Below, piece after piece: positions 32,020 through 39,501 of a DNA stretch of 39,501 nt. The DNA lies in the NCBI GenBank assembly GCA_900316575.1, contig ONDJ01000016.1:1-39501 (forward strand), in the 5' to 3' direction. The first letter of the stretch is position 1. Each line of letters opens with the position of its first letter. Position numbers and translations under genes: made by a program. The stretch is from an uncultured Prevotellaceae bacterium (GTDB taxonomy: Bacteria; Bacteroidota; Bacteroidia; Bacteroidales; Bacteroidaceae). The notes below the pieces were generated by a model. The model had not been told where the DNA came from, ran no database searches, and saw only the letters and a program-made list of their open reading frames with translations.

Positions 32020-35019
32020 TTAAAGTTTCTGTTTCACTTCAATCTCTTTGAACGTTTCAATCATGTCGCCTTCCTTGATGTCGTTGCATCCTGCGAGGCT
32101 AATACCACATTCGAAGTTTGTTGTAACTTCTTTCACGTCGTCTTTGAAACGCTTGAGAGCCAGCAAGCTGCCAGTGAAAATAACAATGCCATCGCGGATG
32201 AGACGTGCCTTGTCGGTGCGTGAAACCTTTCCATCAATGACGTATGAGCCAGCAACAATACCAACTTTGCTGATGTGATATACTTGGCGCACTTCGACAG
32301 TAGCTGTAACTTCCTCCTTGATGACGGGAGCAAGCATACCTTCCATCGCTTGTCTCACTTCTTCGATAGAGTCGTAGATGACGCTGTATAGGCGGATGTC
32401 AACACCATCGCGATCGGCTTGTTTGCGAGCTGCGGCACTGGGACGCACTTGGAAACCTATGATAACAGCTTGTGAGGCGGCTGCCAGCGTTACGTCGTTC
32501 TCGCTGATTTGACCTACGCCTTTATGAATTACATTAACGGCTATCTTGTCAGTTGAGAGCTTGATGAGCGAGTCGCTCAGTGCTTCGACAGATCCGTCAA
32601 CATCGCCCTTGACGATGATGTTCATTTCTTGATAGCTGCCTTGCTTGATGCGGCGACCGATTTCGTCAAGTGTCAGCATCTTCTGCGTGCGCAGACTTTG
32701 TTCGCGTGCCAATTGCTCACGCTTTGTGGCAATCTCGCGCGCCTCTTGTTCGGTTTCCATTACGTGGAATTGGTCGCCGGCTTGTGGCGCTCCATTAAAT
32801 CCGAGGAGCGTAGCTGCCATTGCTGGGCCGATGTTGTCTATGCGATTGCCACGCTCATTGAATAGGGCTTTGACACGTCCGTAATTGTTACCAGCAAGCA
32901 CGATGTCGCCTTTGTGGAGTGTACCGTTGCTAACCAGGACGGTAGCAACGTAGCCACGTCCTTTGTCGAGCGAACTTTCGATGACCGTTCCTGTGGCTTT
33001 ACGGTTGGGATTAGCTTTGAGTTCGAGGAGGTCGGCTTCAAGCAGAACTTTTTCCAAGAGCTCTTCTACGCCGATGCCTTTTTTTGCACTGATGTCTTGA
33101 CTTTGGTATTTTCCACCCCATTCTTCAACCAAGAAGTTCATTTGCGCAAGTCCTTCCTTGATCTTGTCGGGATTTGCGCCAGGTTTGTCAATCTTGTTGA
33201 TGGCAAAAACGATGGGTACACCTGCTGCTACAGCGTGGTTTATTGCTTCTTTGGTTTGTGGCATAATGTCGTCGTCGCTGGCAATGATGATGATAGCAAT
33301 GTCAGTGGCTTGGGCACCGCGAGCACGCATGGCAGTAAAGGCTTCGTGGCCAGGTGTGTCAAGAAATGTGATATGGCGACCACTATCTAATGTGACGTTG
33401 TAAGCACCGATGTGTTGCGTGATACCACCTGCTTCACCGGCAATAACGTTAGTTTTGCGGATGTAGTCAAGCAAAGACGTTTTTCCGTGGTCAACGTGTC
33501 CCATTACAGTGACAATAGGAGCACGCGGCTGCAGGTCCTCTTCACGATCGGCCTCTTCGGCTACCGCTTCACTGACTTCAGCACTGATATATTCTGTCGT
33601 AAACCCAAATTCTTCGGCAACGATGTCAATGGTTTCAGCGTCCAATCGCTGATTGATACTTACCATGATACCAATGCTCATACACGTACCAATTACTTTC
33701 GTTACTGGCACGTCCATCATTGTAGCCAATTCGTTAGCCGTGACAAATTCCGTGAGCTTGAGAACCTTGCTTTCGGCCTTTTCTTCGCGCAAGTGTTCTT
33801 CGTGTTGCTGACGTACGAGGTCGCGTTTTTCACGACGATACTTAGCACCTTTTGAGGCTTTTGTCTTTCCAGTGAGACGAGCGAGCGTTTCGCGTACTTG
33901 GCGTGCTACGTCTTCGTCGCTAACCTCGGGCTTAATGACTGGCTGTTGGTTTTTCTTTTGCTTCTTAGCGTTCTTGTTGCTTTGTTGTTGGTTGTTGCCA
34001 TTCTGACGCTGATTACCGCCTTGCTGTTGGTTTGCTGCCTGACGACCTGCTGCATTGATGTCAACACGCTGAGCATTGATACGCTGGCGTTTTTTCTTTT
34101 CGGTAGCGGCAGCGATGCGCTCTTTCTTGAGTTCGGCTTTTGATTTCTTTTTAGGCCGAGTGGCATCGTTGATGCTTGAAAGGTCGATTGTTCCTAATAC
34201 TTTAGGGCCTTGAGGCGCAGGCTTGGCATGAAGCTTAAACACACCGTCTTCTTCTGTGCCGAGTTGACGCAAGCGTTGTTCCTTCTTGGAAAGCACTTCT
34301 TTAGCAGGAGTTTCTTCATTTGCTGGAGAGCTTTTTTGTGAAGTAACCTCTGCGTCTTTCGCTACTTCTGCTTCGGGATGAGTTTCAGGTTGCTTTTGTT
34401 GCTCTTGCTCGGAAGTTCTCTCTTCTGTTTCTGAAGCAGTAGGCTCGGGTTGAGGTTCTGTTTGAGTTTCTGTTTCTACTTGCTCAATTCCTGTATCTTG
34501 CTCATCTGAAGGCATAGCTTCTTTAGGCTCAGAAACTATTTCAGGTTCAATAGTGGGTTCTTCCTCTGTTTCAGATTCTATTTGTGAAGTTTCTTCTGGA
34601 ACAGATATCTGTTCTGGTTCTGAAGGTTCGTTAATAGTCTCAACGACAGTAGGCTCTGGCTTGACCTCTTCCTCTTCGGCTTCAACTATCTGCTCTTCAA
34701 TTTCTTCGTTTGCAGGAGCGGGTTCGGGTTCGGGCTGAGGTGCTTCAATGGCTTGAGGCTTCTGTTCTTCTTTACTTACTTTAGGTTCTGGTTCGCTTTG
34801 GCGTTTGCTGCGCAGACGTGATTGTAGAAGCTCGTCAGCCGCATTGCGCAATGATTTGTCTGCTCCAAAGGCCTCTTTGAGTAAGTCGTAATGTGCTTCG
34901 TCTATTTTGGTGTTGGGCGTAGCGTCTTCCAGCTTAATGCCCTTTGCTTCGAGGGTTTCAATTACCGTTTGGAAACCCACGTTGAATTCTTTCAGTATCT
35001 TTGTTATTCTGACACTCAT
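32020..35019 (-). CDS. infB: translation initiation factor IF-2
   Basis: This is a 999-residue GTPase that recruits fMet-tRNA to the 30S ribosome. The first roughly 250 residues are a Glu/Pro/Thr-rich low-complexity stretch, followed by a Lys/Gln/Asn-rich stretch. Both are poorly conserved but typical in Bacteroidetes. The G domain starts near residue 500: G1 is GHVDHGKT (about 505-512), G3 is DTPGH (about 552), G4 is NKID (about 605). Domains II, III and IV follow, with the usual C-terminal end. Long low-complexity N-terminal tails make this one of the largest IF-2 proteins. Confidence 0.97.
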   Translation of the reverse strand: MSVRITKILKEFNVGFQTVIETLEAKGIKLEDATPNTKIDEAHYDLLKEAFGADKSLRNAADELLQSRLRSKRQSEPEPKVSKEEQKPQAIEAPQPEPEPAPANEEIEEQIVEAEEEEVKPEPTVVETINEPSEPEQISVPEETSQIESETEEEPTIEPEIVSEPKEAMPSDEQDTGIEQVETETQTEPQPEPTASETEERTSEQEQQKQPETHPEAEVAKDAEVTSQKSSPANEETPAKEVLSKKEQRLRQLGTEEDGVFKLHAKPAPQGPKVLGTIDLSSINDATRPKKKSKAELKKERIAAATEKKKRQRINAQRVDINAAGRQAANQQQGGNQRQNGNNQQQSNKNAKKQKKNQQPVIKPEVSDEDVARQVRETLARLTGKTKASKGAKYRREKRDLVRQQHEEHLREEKAESKVLKLTEFVTANELATMMDVPVTKVIGTCMSIGIMVSINQRLDAETIDIVAEEFGFTTEYISAEVSEAVAEEADREEDLQPRAPIVTVMGHVDHGKTSLLDYIRKTNVIAGEAGGITQHIGAYNVTLDSGRHITFLDTPGHEAFTAMRARGAQATDIAIIIIASDDDIMPQTKEAINHAVAAGVPIVFAINKIDKPGANPDKIKEGLAQMNFLVEEWGGKYQSQDISAKKGIGVEELLEKVLLEADLLELKANPNRKATGTVIESSLDKGRGYVATVLVSNGTLHKGDIVLAGNNYGRVKALFNERGNRIDNIGPAMAATLLGFNGAPQAGDQFHVMETEQEAREIATKREQLAREQSLRTQKMLTLDEIGRRIKQGSYQEMNIIVKGDVDGSVEALSDSLIKLSTDKIAVNVIHKGVGQISENDVTLAAASQAVIIGFQVRPSAAARKQADRDGVDIRLYSVIYDSIEEVRQAMEGMLAPVIKEEVTATVEVRQVYHISKVGIVAGSYVIDGKVSRTDKARLIRDGIVIFTGSLLALKRFKDDVKEVTTNFECGISLAGCNDIKEGDMIETFKEIEVKQKL

Positions 35020-35097
35020 AGATGATGAGTCTTTAATGGCTTTGGGAAAAATGAGGATATATATAATAATTGTATCAACAAGAAAGAGTAGGCAATT

Positions 35098-36360
35098 TTA
35101 TACTTCGTCGAATTCTGCTTTGAGAATGCGATATACATCATCTACTGTGCTTTCTTCAAGATCGGCTTGTTCAATGAGAACTTGGCGCGGGGCTTTGAGA
35201 ACATCGCGAGCAGTCTTGAAGCCGAGGCTTGTGATGGCGTCGATTACCCATTGGTCGATTTCGTCGGCAAACTCCTCGAGATAGATGTCTTCTTCTTCGT
35301 CCTCACCTTCTACTTGGCGGAATACGTCAATGGTGTAGCCTGTGAGCTTGGAGGCAAGTTTGATGTTGATGCCATTTTTTCCGATGGCGAGGGAAACTTC
35401 TTGCGGCCTAAGATATACGGCTGCCGATTTGGCTTCATCGTCAAGTTCTATGCTTGAAATCTGAGCAGGCTGTAAGGCTCGTTGAATGAGGATCTTCAGA
35501 TTGGCACTATAGTGAATGACGTCAATGTTTTCATTGTGCATTTCACGAACAATTGTGTGAATGCGACTTCCCTTGACTCCTACGCAGGCACCCACGGGAT
35601 CAATGCGGTCGTCATAGCTTTCAACTGCAATCTTGGCTCTTTCTCCAGGCATACGAGCGATACGGCGAACGGTGATGAGGTTGTCGGCAATTTCGGGTAT
35701 TTCTTGTTCGAGCAACTTCAAAAGGAAGGCTTCACAGGTGCGGCTCAGGTAGATTTTGGGGTGTCCGTTGGGGTTGTCCACGTGGTCGATGATAGCACGG
35801 ACGGTGTCGCCTTTGTGAAAGAAGTCGCGAGGAATTTGTTGTGACTTAGGCAGAATAAGTTCGTTACCCTCATCGTCCATAAGAAGGGTCTCATTCTTCC
35901 AAGTTTGGTACACCTCAGCAGAAACCATTTCGCCTTCGCGCTCTTTATATTTCTGATAGAGGTTTTCGTGTTCCAATTCCAAAATTTTGCTGGCCAATGT
36001 CTGGCGGAGCGTTAGTATGCTACGACGACCAAAAGAAGTGATGTCAATCTTTTCGCTCACGTCTTCGCCTACTTCATAGTCGTCTTCAATCTTTCGGGCT
36101 TCGCTTAGGGCTATTTGTTTGTTGCTGTCGGTCACTTCGCCATCCTCTACAACTTCGCGAGTGCGATAGATTTCAAAGTCGCCTTTGTCGGGATTGACGA
36201 TCACATCGAAGTTTTCGTCAGTGCCATACTCACGCGTGATGACGTTACGAAAACTCTCTTCAAGCACACCGACGAGTGTGGTGCGGTCTATGTTCTTGTT
36301 GTCTTTGAACTCTGAGAATGTTTCAATGAGGCGTGGAGCCTCCACTTTTTTCTTGGCCAT
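35098..36360 (-). CDS. nusA: transcription termination/antitermination factor NusA
   Basis: This is a 420-residue RNA polymerase-binding factor. The N-terminal domain (about 1-135) is followed by an S1 domain around VSAEVYQTW to FFHKGDTVRAIIDHV, then two KH domains with RRIARMPGERAKIAVESYD, GACVGVKGSRIHTIVREM and SLAIGKNGINIKLASKLTG. A C-terminal acidic region (EGEDEEEDIYLEEF) precedes a helix-hairpin segment. This is the usual Bacteroidetes layout. It is second in the rimP-nusA-infB operon, 31 bases after rimP. Confidence 0.97.
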   Translation of the reverse strand: MAKKKVEAPRLIETFSEFKDNKNIDRTTLVGVLEESFRNVITREYGTDENFDVIVNPDKGDFEIYRTREVVEDGEVTDSNKQIALSEARKIEDDYEVGEDVSEKIDITSFGRRSILTLRQTLASKILELEHENLYQKYKEREGEMVSAEVYQTWKNETLLMDDEGNELILPKSQQIPRDFFHKGDTVRAIIDHVDNPNGHPKIYLSRTCEAFLLKLLEQEIPEIADNLITVRRIARMPGERAKIAVESYDDRIDPVGACVGVKGSRIHTIVREMHNENIDVIHYSANLKILIQRALQPAQISSIELDDEAKSAAVYLRPQEVSLAIGKNGINIKLASKLTGYTIDVFRQVEGEDEEEDIYLEEFADEIDQWVIDAITSLGFKTARDVLKAPRQVLIEQADLEESTVDDVYRILKAEFDEV

Positions 36361-36391
36361 TATCTGTATTTTGGTTTTGTTTACTGTTTGG

Positions 36392-36856
36392 TTAGAATTG
36401 AATGACGTATTTCACACTGCGAACATCGTCGTAGCGAAATGTCATGGAGACGATTTCTGTACGTGGGCGTTTTTCGCCTTCGTGCTTTACTTTTTGCTCC
36501 ACTTCGATGGTGAAGCCTTCGGCGTTTACTTCAGTGAGCGTTCCTACATACTTGCGTCCACTTTTAGGAGCCACCTCGACCGTGTCGCCTATGTGGTTTT
36601 CGTATTGTCTTAGCACTTTGAATGGCTGTCCAATTCCCGCGCTTCCTACTTCGAGTTCAAAGTCTTGCTCATCGCGGTCAAGGTGGTCTTCGATGAAGCG
36701 GCTCAGTTCTACGCAGTCGTCAATCCATACGCCGTCTTTGTGGTCGATTTCCACAACGATGCGGTTGTCGGGCGTGATGATCAGATCGGTAAGGAAATAG
36801 TCTTTTCCGTTGAGCCACTCGGAGACGATGTTTTCTACAACGTTCTTGTCAATCAT
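36392..36856 (-). CDS. rimP: ribosome maturation factor RimP
   Basis: This is a 154-residue cytoplasmic factor for 30S subunit maturation. The DUF150 N-terminal domain contains VEIDHKDGVWIDDCVELSRF and the LEVGSAGIGQPFK motif (family LEVSSPGLDRPL-like), and the C-terminal SH3-like domain includes GDTVEVAPKSGRKYVGTLTE. It is first of the operon that continues into nusA and infB, and it has a canonical promoter upstream. Confidence 0.92.
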   Translation of the reverse strand: MIDKNVVENIVSEWLNGKDYFLTDLIITPDNRIVVEIDHKDGVWIDDCVELSRFIEDHLDRDEQDFELEVGSAGIGQPFKVLRQYENHIGDTVEVAPKSGRKYVGTLTEVNAEGFTIEVEQKVKHEGEKRPRTEIVSMTFRYDDVRSVKYVIQF

Positions 36857-36915
36857 AAGGATGAATAGCTATAAAACGAAGTGAGGAACTTGCCAGCTCC
36901 TCACTCTCAACGCTG

Positions 36916-36947
36916 CAAAAGTATGTTACAGTCCATAAATATGCAAA
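36916..36947 (-). promoter_or_regulatory. promoter of the rimP-nusA-infB operon
   Basis: On the minus strand, TTTG (36947-36944) and TACTTTTG (36923-36916) are 20 bases apart, a full match to the Bacteroidetes -33/-7 consensus. The expected start lies about 50 bases before the rimP ATG. Confidence 0.75.
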
Positions 36948-36979
36948 CATTCTTGTCAAAATCTTTATCAAAAGCGCCT

Positions 36980-37005
36980 AAAAAGGGCGTATGAACGCCC
37001 TTTTT
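36980..37005. terminator. hairpin between divergent promoters
   Basis: AAAAAGGGCGT pairs with ACGCCCTTTTT around a short ATGA loop. It lies between the minus-strand rimP promoter and the plus-strand nanA promoter, so it is not after any gene. It may stop stray transcripts or act as an insulator. Confidence 0.5.
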
Positions 37006-37028
37006 CGTACGCAAACCTGCTGCAATAG

Positions 37029-37058
37029 TTTGCATCTTTGGTTTTTTATTTACTTTTG
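37029..37058 (+). promoter_or_regulatory. promoter of nanA-folD
   Basis: TTTG at 37029-37032 and TACTTTTG at 37051-37058, 18 bases apart, about 40 bases before the nanA ATG at 37099. Confidence 0.65.
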
Positions 37059-37098
37059 CCATCACAACTAAACCAACATTTAATAACAATCATTTTCT

Positions 37099-38013
37099 AT
37101 GGAAAAAATCAAAGGGCTGATCGATGCGCCTTTTACGCCATTCGACAGCAAGGGTGAGCTTAATCTAAGTGTGATTCCCGAATATGCAGCGCTTTTGGCG
37201 CGCAATGGTTTGAAAGGTGTGTTTATCAATGGCTCAAGTGGCGAGGGTTATATGCTCACTGAAGAGGAGCGTATGCAATTGGCCGAAGCTTGGATGAAAG
37301 CTGTGCCCGAGGGCTTCAAGGTAATTGTCCACGTGGGTAGCACTTGTGTGAAGTCTTCACATCGTTTGGCTGCTCACGCTCAGGAGATAGGAGCCTGGGG
37401 CGTTGGAGCCATGGCACCGCCTTTTCCCAAAGTAGGTCGCATTGAAGAGCTCGTTAAATATTGCGAGGAGATTGCTTGTGGTGCTCCCGAGTTGCCTTTT
37501 TATTTCTATCATATTCCCGCTTTCAACGGAGCGTTCCTTTCAATGTACGATTTCTTGAAAGCTGTTGACGGACGTATTCCCAATTTTGCTGGCATCAAGT
37601 ACACTTTTGAGAGCCTCTATGAGTACAACCGTTGTCGCCGCTATGCAGATGGTAAGTTTGATATGCTTCATGGTCAGGACGAGACCATACTTCCCTGTTT
37701 GGCGATGGGTGGTGCCCAAGGTGGTATTGGTGGTACCACCAACTATAATGGCCGCTGTCTGGTAGGCATTCTTGACGCTTGGGAAAAGGGCGACCTTGAG
37801 AAAGCCCGCGAGCTTCAGAATTATGCACAAGATGTGATCGATGTCATTTGCCACTTCCGTGGCAATATCGTCGGTGGAAAGCGCATTATGAAACTCATCG
37901 GTCTGGACCTCGGACCTAATCGCACTCCGTTCCAGAATGTAACCGACGAAGAAGAGGTTCAACTCCGCAAAGAGCTTGAAGCCATTGACTTTTTCAACCA
38001 CTGCAACAAGTAA
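37099..38013 (+). CDS. nanA: N-acetylneuraminate lyase
   Basis: This is a 304-residue class I aldolase of the DapA/NanA superfamily, splitting sialic acid into N-acetylmannosamine and pyruvate. The Schiff-base Lys is Lys167 in FAGIKYT, and the Tyr is Tyr137 in [16 protein letters not shown] (45-53) and [11 protein letters not shown] further down agree with NanA rather than DapA. No other sialic acid genes are visible, so it may supply ManNAc to the polysaccharide precursor pathway or degrade host sialic acid; both are inference. folD follows after 19 bases. Confidence 0.88.
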   Translation: MEKIKGLIDAPFTPFDSKGELNLSVIPEYAALLARNGLKGVFINGSSGEGYMLTEEERMQLAEAWMKAVPEGFKVIVHVGSTCVKSSHRLAAHAQEIGAWGVGAMAPPFPKVGRIEELVKYCEEIACGAPELPFYFYHIPAFNGAFLSMYDFLKAVDGRIPNFAGIKYTFESLYEYNRCRRYADGKFDMLHGQDETILPCLAMGGAQGGIGGTTNYNGRCLVGILDAWEKGDLEKARELQNYAQDVIDVICHFRGNIVGGKRIMKLIGLDLGPNRTPFQNVTDEEEVQLRKELEAIDFFNHCNK

Positions 38014-38032
38014 TAGACCCTCACTTCACGCT

Positions 38033-38911
38033 ATGACACTTATAGACGGTAAAGCAACAGCTGCAACAATTAAATCAGAAATTGCTGCCCGCGTAGCCTC
38101 TATCGTTGAGGGTGGTGGCAAACGTCCGCACTTGGCTGCCGTGCTCGTTGGGCATGACGGTGGCAGCGAGACTTACGTAAAGAACAAAGTGCTTGCCTGC
38201 AAAGCTTGTGGCTTTGAGAGCACATTGATTCGCTTTGAAGACGATGTAACCGAAGATAAGCTGTTGGATTGTGTAGCCGAGCTCAATGCTGATGACTGCA
38301 TTGATGGATTTATCGTGCAACTTCCCTTGCCCAAACACATCAATGAGCAGCGTGTTATTGAAGCCATTGATTTTCGTAAGGACGTTGATGGTTTTCATCC
38401 GGTCAACGTAGGGCGTATGGCTATAGGGCTTCCTTGTTTTATCAGCGCTACACCACTTGGCATTCTTGAACTTCTGCGCCGTTACAATGTTGCAACGAGT
38501 GGTAAACGGTGTGTAGTACTTGGACGCAGCAATATCGTGGGTAAGCCAATGGCTTCGCTGATGCTGCAGAAGCAATATGGCGATGCCACTGTCACGGTGC
38601 TTCATTCTCATAGCCAAGATCTGAAGCAAGAATGTCGCAAGGCAGATATCTTGATCGCAGCGATCGGGAGCCCTAGTTTTGTTACGGCTGACATGGTCAA
38701 ACCTGGTGCCGTAGTCATTGACGTTGGTACAACACGTGTTCCAGACTCATCGCGCGAACGTGGTTTTCGCTTGAGTGGCGACGTAGATTTCGATGCTGTG
38801 AAGGACATCGCGTCGGCCATAACCCCTGTTCCAGGTGGTGTCGGCCCAATGACGATTTGTATGCTCATGCTCAACACACTTGCTGCTGCAGAGAAGAAAT
38901 TCTATGCATAA
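38033..38911 (+). CDS. folD: bifunctional methylenetetrahydrofolate dehydrogenase/cyclohydrolase
   Basis: This is a 292-residue enzyme interconverting 5,10-methylene-, methenyl- and 10-formyl-tetrahydrofolate in one-carbon metabolism. It has the FolD signature [18 protein letters not shown] with catalytic Lys52, then [22 protein letters not shown], the NAD(P)-binding [14 protein letters not shown] and the end motif [12 protein letters not shown]. The frame opens earlier at TTG 37976, but that overlaps nanA; ATG 38033 is the standard start. Length is normal. Confidence 0.96.
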   Translation: MTLIDGKATAATIKSEIAARVASIVEGGGKRPHLAAVLVGHDGGSETYVKNKVLACKACGFESTLIRFEDDVTEDKLLDCVAELNADDCIDGFIVQLPLPKHINEQRVIEAIDFRKDVDGFHPVNVGRMAIGLPCFISATPLGILELLRRYNVATSGKRCVVLGRSNIVGKPMASLMLQKQYGDATVTVLHSHSQDLKQECRKADILIAAIGSPSFVTADMVKPGAVVIDVGTTRVPDSSRERGFRLSGDVDFDAVKDIASAITPVPGGVGPMTICMLMLNTLAAAEKKFYA

Positions 38912-39049
38912 AAGGGAAACCATCGCTAACACACATTTTAGTAACCCATCGCCTAAGTGAGGAAATTCTTCTCGTGTTCTACTATCCTATGCCTAACGCC
39001 TTTGTAGCACGATTTGCTACCCAGTGAAAGTGTTCTGCATATTAGACTT

Positions 39050-39086
39050 TACCCCCAAATCAGCTCTATGATTTGGGGGTAATTTT
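39050..39086 (+). terminator. intrinsic terminator after folD
   Basis: ACCCCCAAATCA (39051-39062) pairs with TGATTTGGGGGT (39069-39080) around GCTCTA, followed by AATTTT. The stem is 12 perfect pairs. A smaller hairpin, GTAGCA...TGCTAC, lies at 39004-39020. Confidence 0.75.
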
Positions 39087-39087
39087 G

Positions 39088-39300
39088 GTTCGCCCAACAT
39101 GGGCATAATCTAACGAGTGCAAGTCCTTGTCGCGGCCTAATAGCGGCAAGCGCACAGCCAAAGACAAGGTGCCAATGCGACATTGGGTCTGAAGGAAGTC
39201 GGCGGCAAATCACTGGCCTGACGAACAGAAACTCGATATTAACCCAACTTTGCCCCCTCCGAAAAATAATAGGCGCACGCGCGAATAGGGTGACACATTG
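39088..39300 (+). mobile_element. 5' fragment of a group II intron (domain I), truncated
   Basis: The stretch opens GTTCGCCCAACATGGGC and contains GAGTGCAAGTCCTTG and CTGAAGGAAGTCGGCGGCAA, followed by CCTGACGAACAGAAACTCG. These segments resemble the 5' region and domain I of bacterial group II introns. The first base follows the terminator hairpin and its T-run directly, as is known for class C introns that target terminators. There is no reverse-transcriptase frame: the element stops at the IS terminus near 39312. The class cannot be fixed from this part. Confidence 0.55.
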
Positions 39301-39311
39301 GGGAGGTAAGG

Positions 39312-39365
39312 AAAGGGGTGTTCTATAAATTAGGAAAATCGTTCTTTGATTATGCTTGATGCTTT
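39312..39365 (-). mobile_element. IS 3'-end remnant
   Basis: This is a 54-base exact inverted copy of 47-100: the terminal sequence plus the last transposase codons (minus strand, ending KASSIIKERFS then stop). Beyond 39365 the match is lost at a second repeat terminus. It is the same IS type as at the left edge but broken after about 50 bases. Confidence 0.65.
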
Positions 39366-39386
39366 AACCCAAATCGGTCATTAGAT
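39366..39386. repeat. MITE-type terminus, third copy
   Basis: AACCCAAATCGGTCATTAG is shared with both ends of the 26925-27100 element. Here it directly adjoins the IS remnant and precedes the 22-bp array. It may be one end of a further element whose rest lies beyond the window. Confidence 0.5.
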
Positions 39387-39404
39387 ATTTGAGTTTACCC
39401 GCTT

Positions 39405-39501
39405 CAAACAAAGTGTTTGTGGCTTTCAAACAAAGTGTTTGTGGCTTTCAAACAAAGTGTTTGTGGCTTTCAAACAAAGTGTTTGTGGCTTTCAAACAAA
39501 G
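39405..39501 (+). repeat. 22-bp palindromic tandem repeat array
   Basis: Four perfect units of CAAACAAAGTGTTTGTGGCT plus two bases (39405-39426, 39427-39448, 39449-39470, 39471-39492) are followed by a partial one at the window edge. Each unit contains CAAACA-AAG-TGTTTG, a hairpin with a three-base loop. There are no unique spacers, so it is not a CRISPR array. It continues out of the window. Confidence 0.85.

Noticed and set aside
33412-33855. Plus-strand frame opposite infB
   Set aside because: It is antisense to the conserved IF-2 G domain, so it is a shadow frame.
39405-39501. Possible CRISPR array
   Set aside because: Units are contiguous with no unique spacers, and there are no cas genes in the window.

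Overview
The window looks like a chromosomal segment of a Bacteroidales bacterium, most likely Prevotellaceae. The evidence is promoters of the Bacteroidetes type (TTTG about 20 bases upstream of TAnnTTTG), few Shine-Dalgarno sites, an UpxY-type NusG-like antiterminator heading a polysaccharide locus, a very long Glu/Pro-rich IF-2, and DUF3791/DUF3990 and MNT/HEPN cassettes. No rRNA or species-level marker is present, so the genus is inference.

Layout. 1-100: 3' end of an insertion sequence. 481-4802: a B3/4-domain protein, an AraC-type regulator and an exported S9 peptidase. 4908-9298 (minus strand): a tightly overlapping operon of FtsX-like permease, ABC ATPase, membrane-anchored unknown protein, RsmE and a bifunctional-nuclease/UVR protein. 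9586-9676: tRNA-Ser(GCU). 10200-26901: a surface polysaccharide locus opening with a structured leader and upxY, then wecB and wecC for UDP-ManNAcA. A block of decayed accessory cassettes follows: MNT plus dead HEPN, a broken ATPase/DUF234 gene, and a DUF3791/DUF3990 trio with a nonsense mutation. The sugar-assembly core comes next: acetyltransferase, Wzx flippase, Fe-S/F420-type protein, pyruvyltransferase, two glycosyltransferases, a putative polymerase, a truncated acyltransferase and a bi-domain oxidoreductase. 26902-27847: a repeat-rich spacer with a MITE-like element, a decayed 22-bp repeat array and an IS terminus. 27860-31238: EamA transporter, acyl-ACP thioesterase and two unknown proteins. 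31312-36856 (minus strand): rimP-nusA-infB followed by an aquaporin. 37099-38911: nanA and folD. 38912-39501: terminator, group II intron 5' fragment, IS 3'-end remnant, a second MITE-type terminus and a 22-bp palindromic tandem array.

How the genes work together. UpxY presumably lets RNA polymerase pass through the polysaccharide operon leader. WecB and WecC supply UDP-ManNAcA. The two glycosyltransferases, acetyltransferase and pyruvyltransferase build and decorate a small repeat unit that Wzx exports and the putative Wzy polymerises. No initiating sugar-phosphate transferase and no Wza/Wzc export genes are visible, and the acyltransferase is broken. The locus is therefore either served from elsewhere or partly decayed.

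The most unusual aspects are three or four degenerate toxin-antitoxin or defence-like cassettes packed between wecB and the core, and the same repeat families (IS terminus, MITE terminus, 22-bp palindromic array) recurring at about 27 kb and at the right end. I see no clearly intact new defence system. All family assignments are by reading the translations, without database search.
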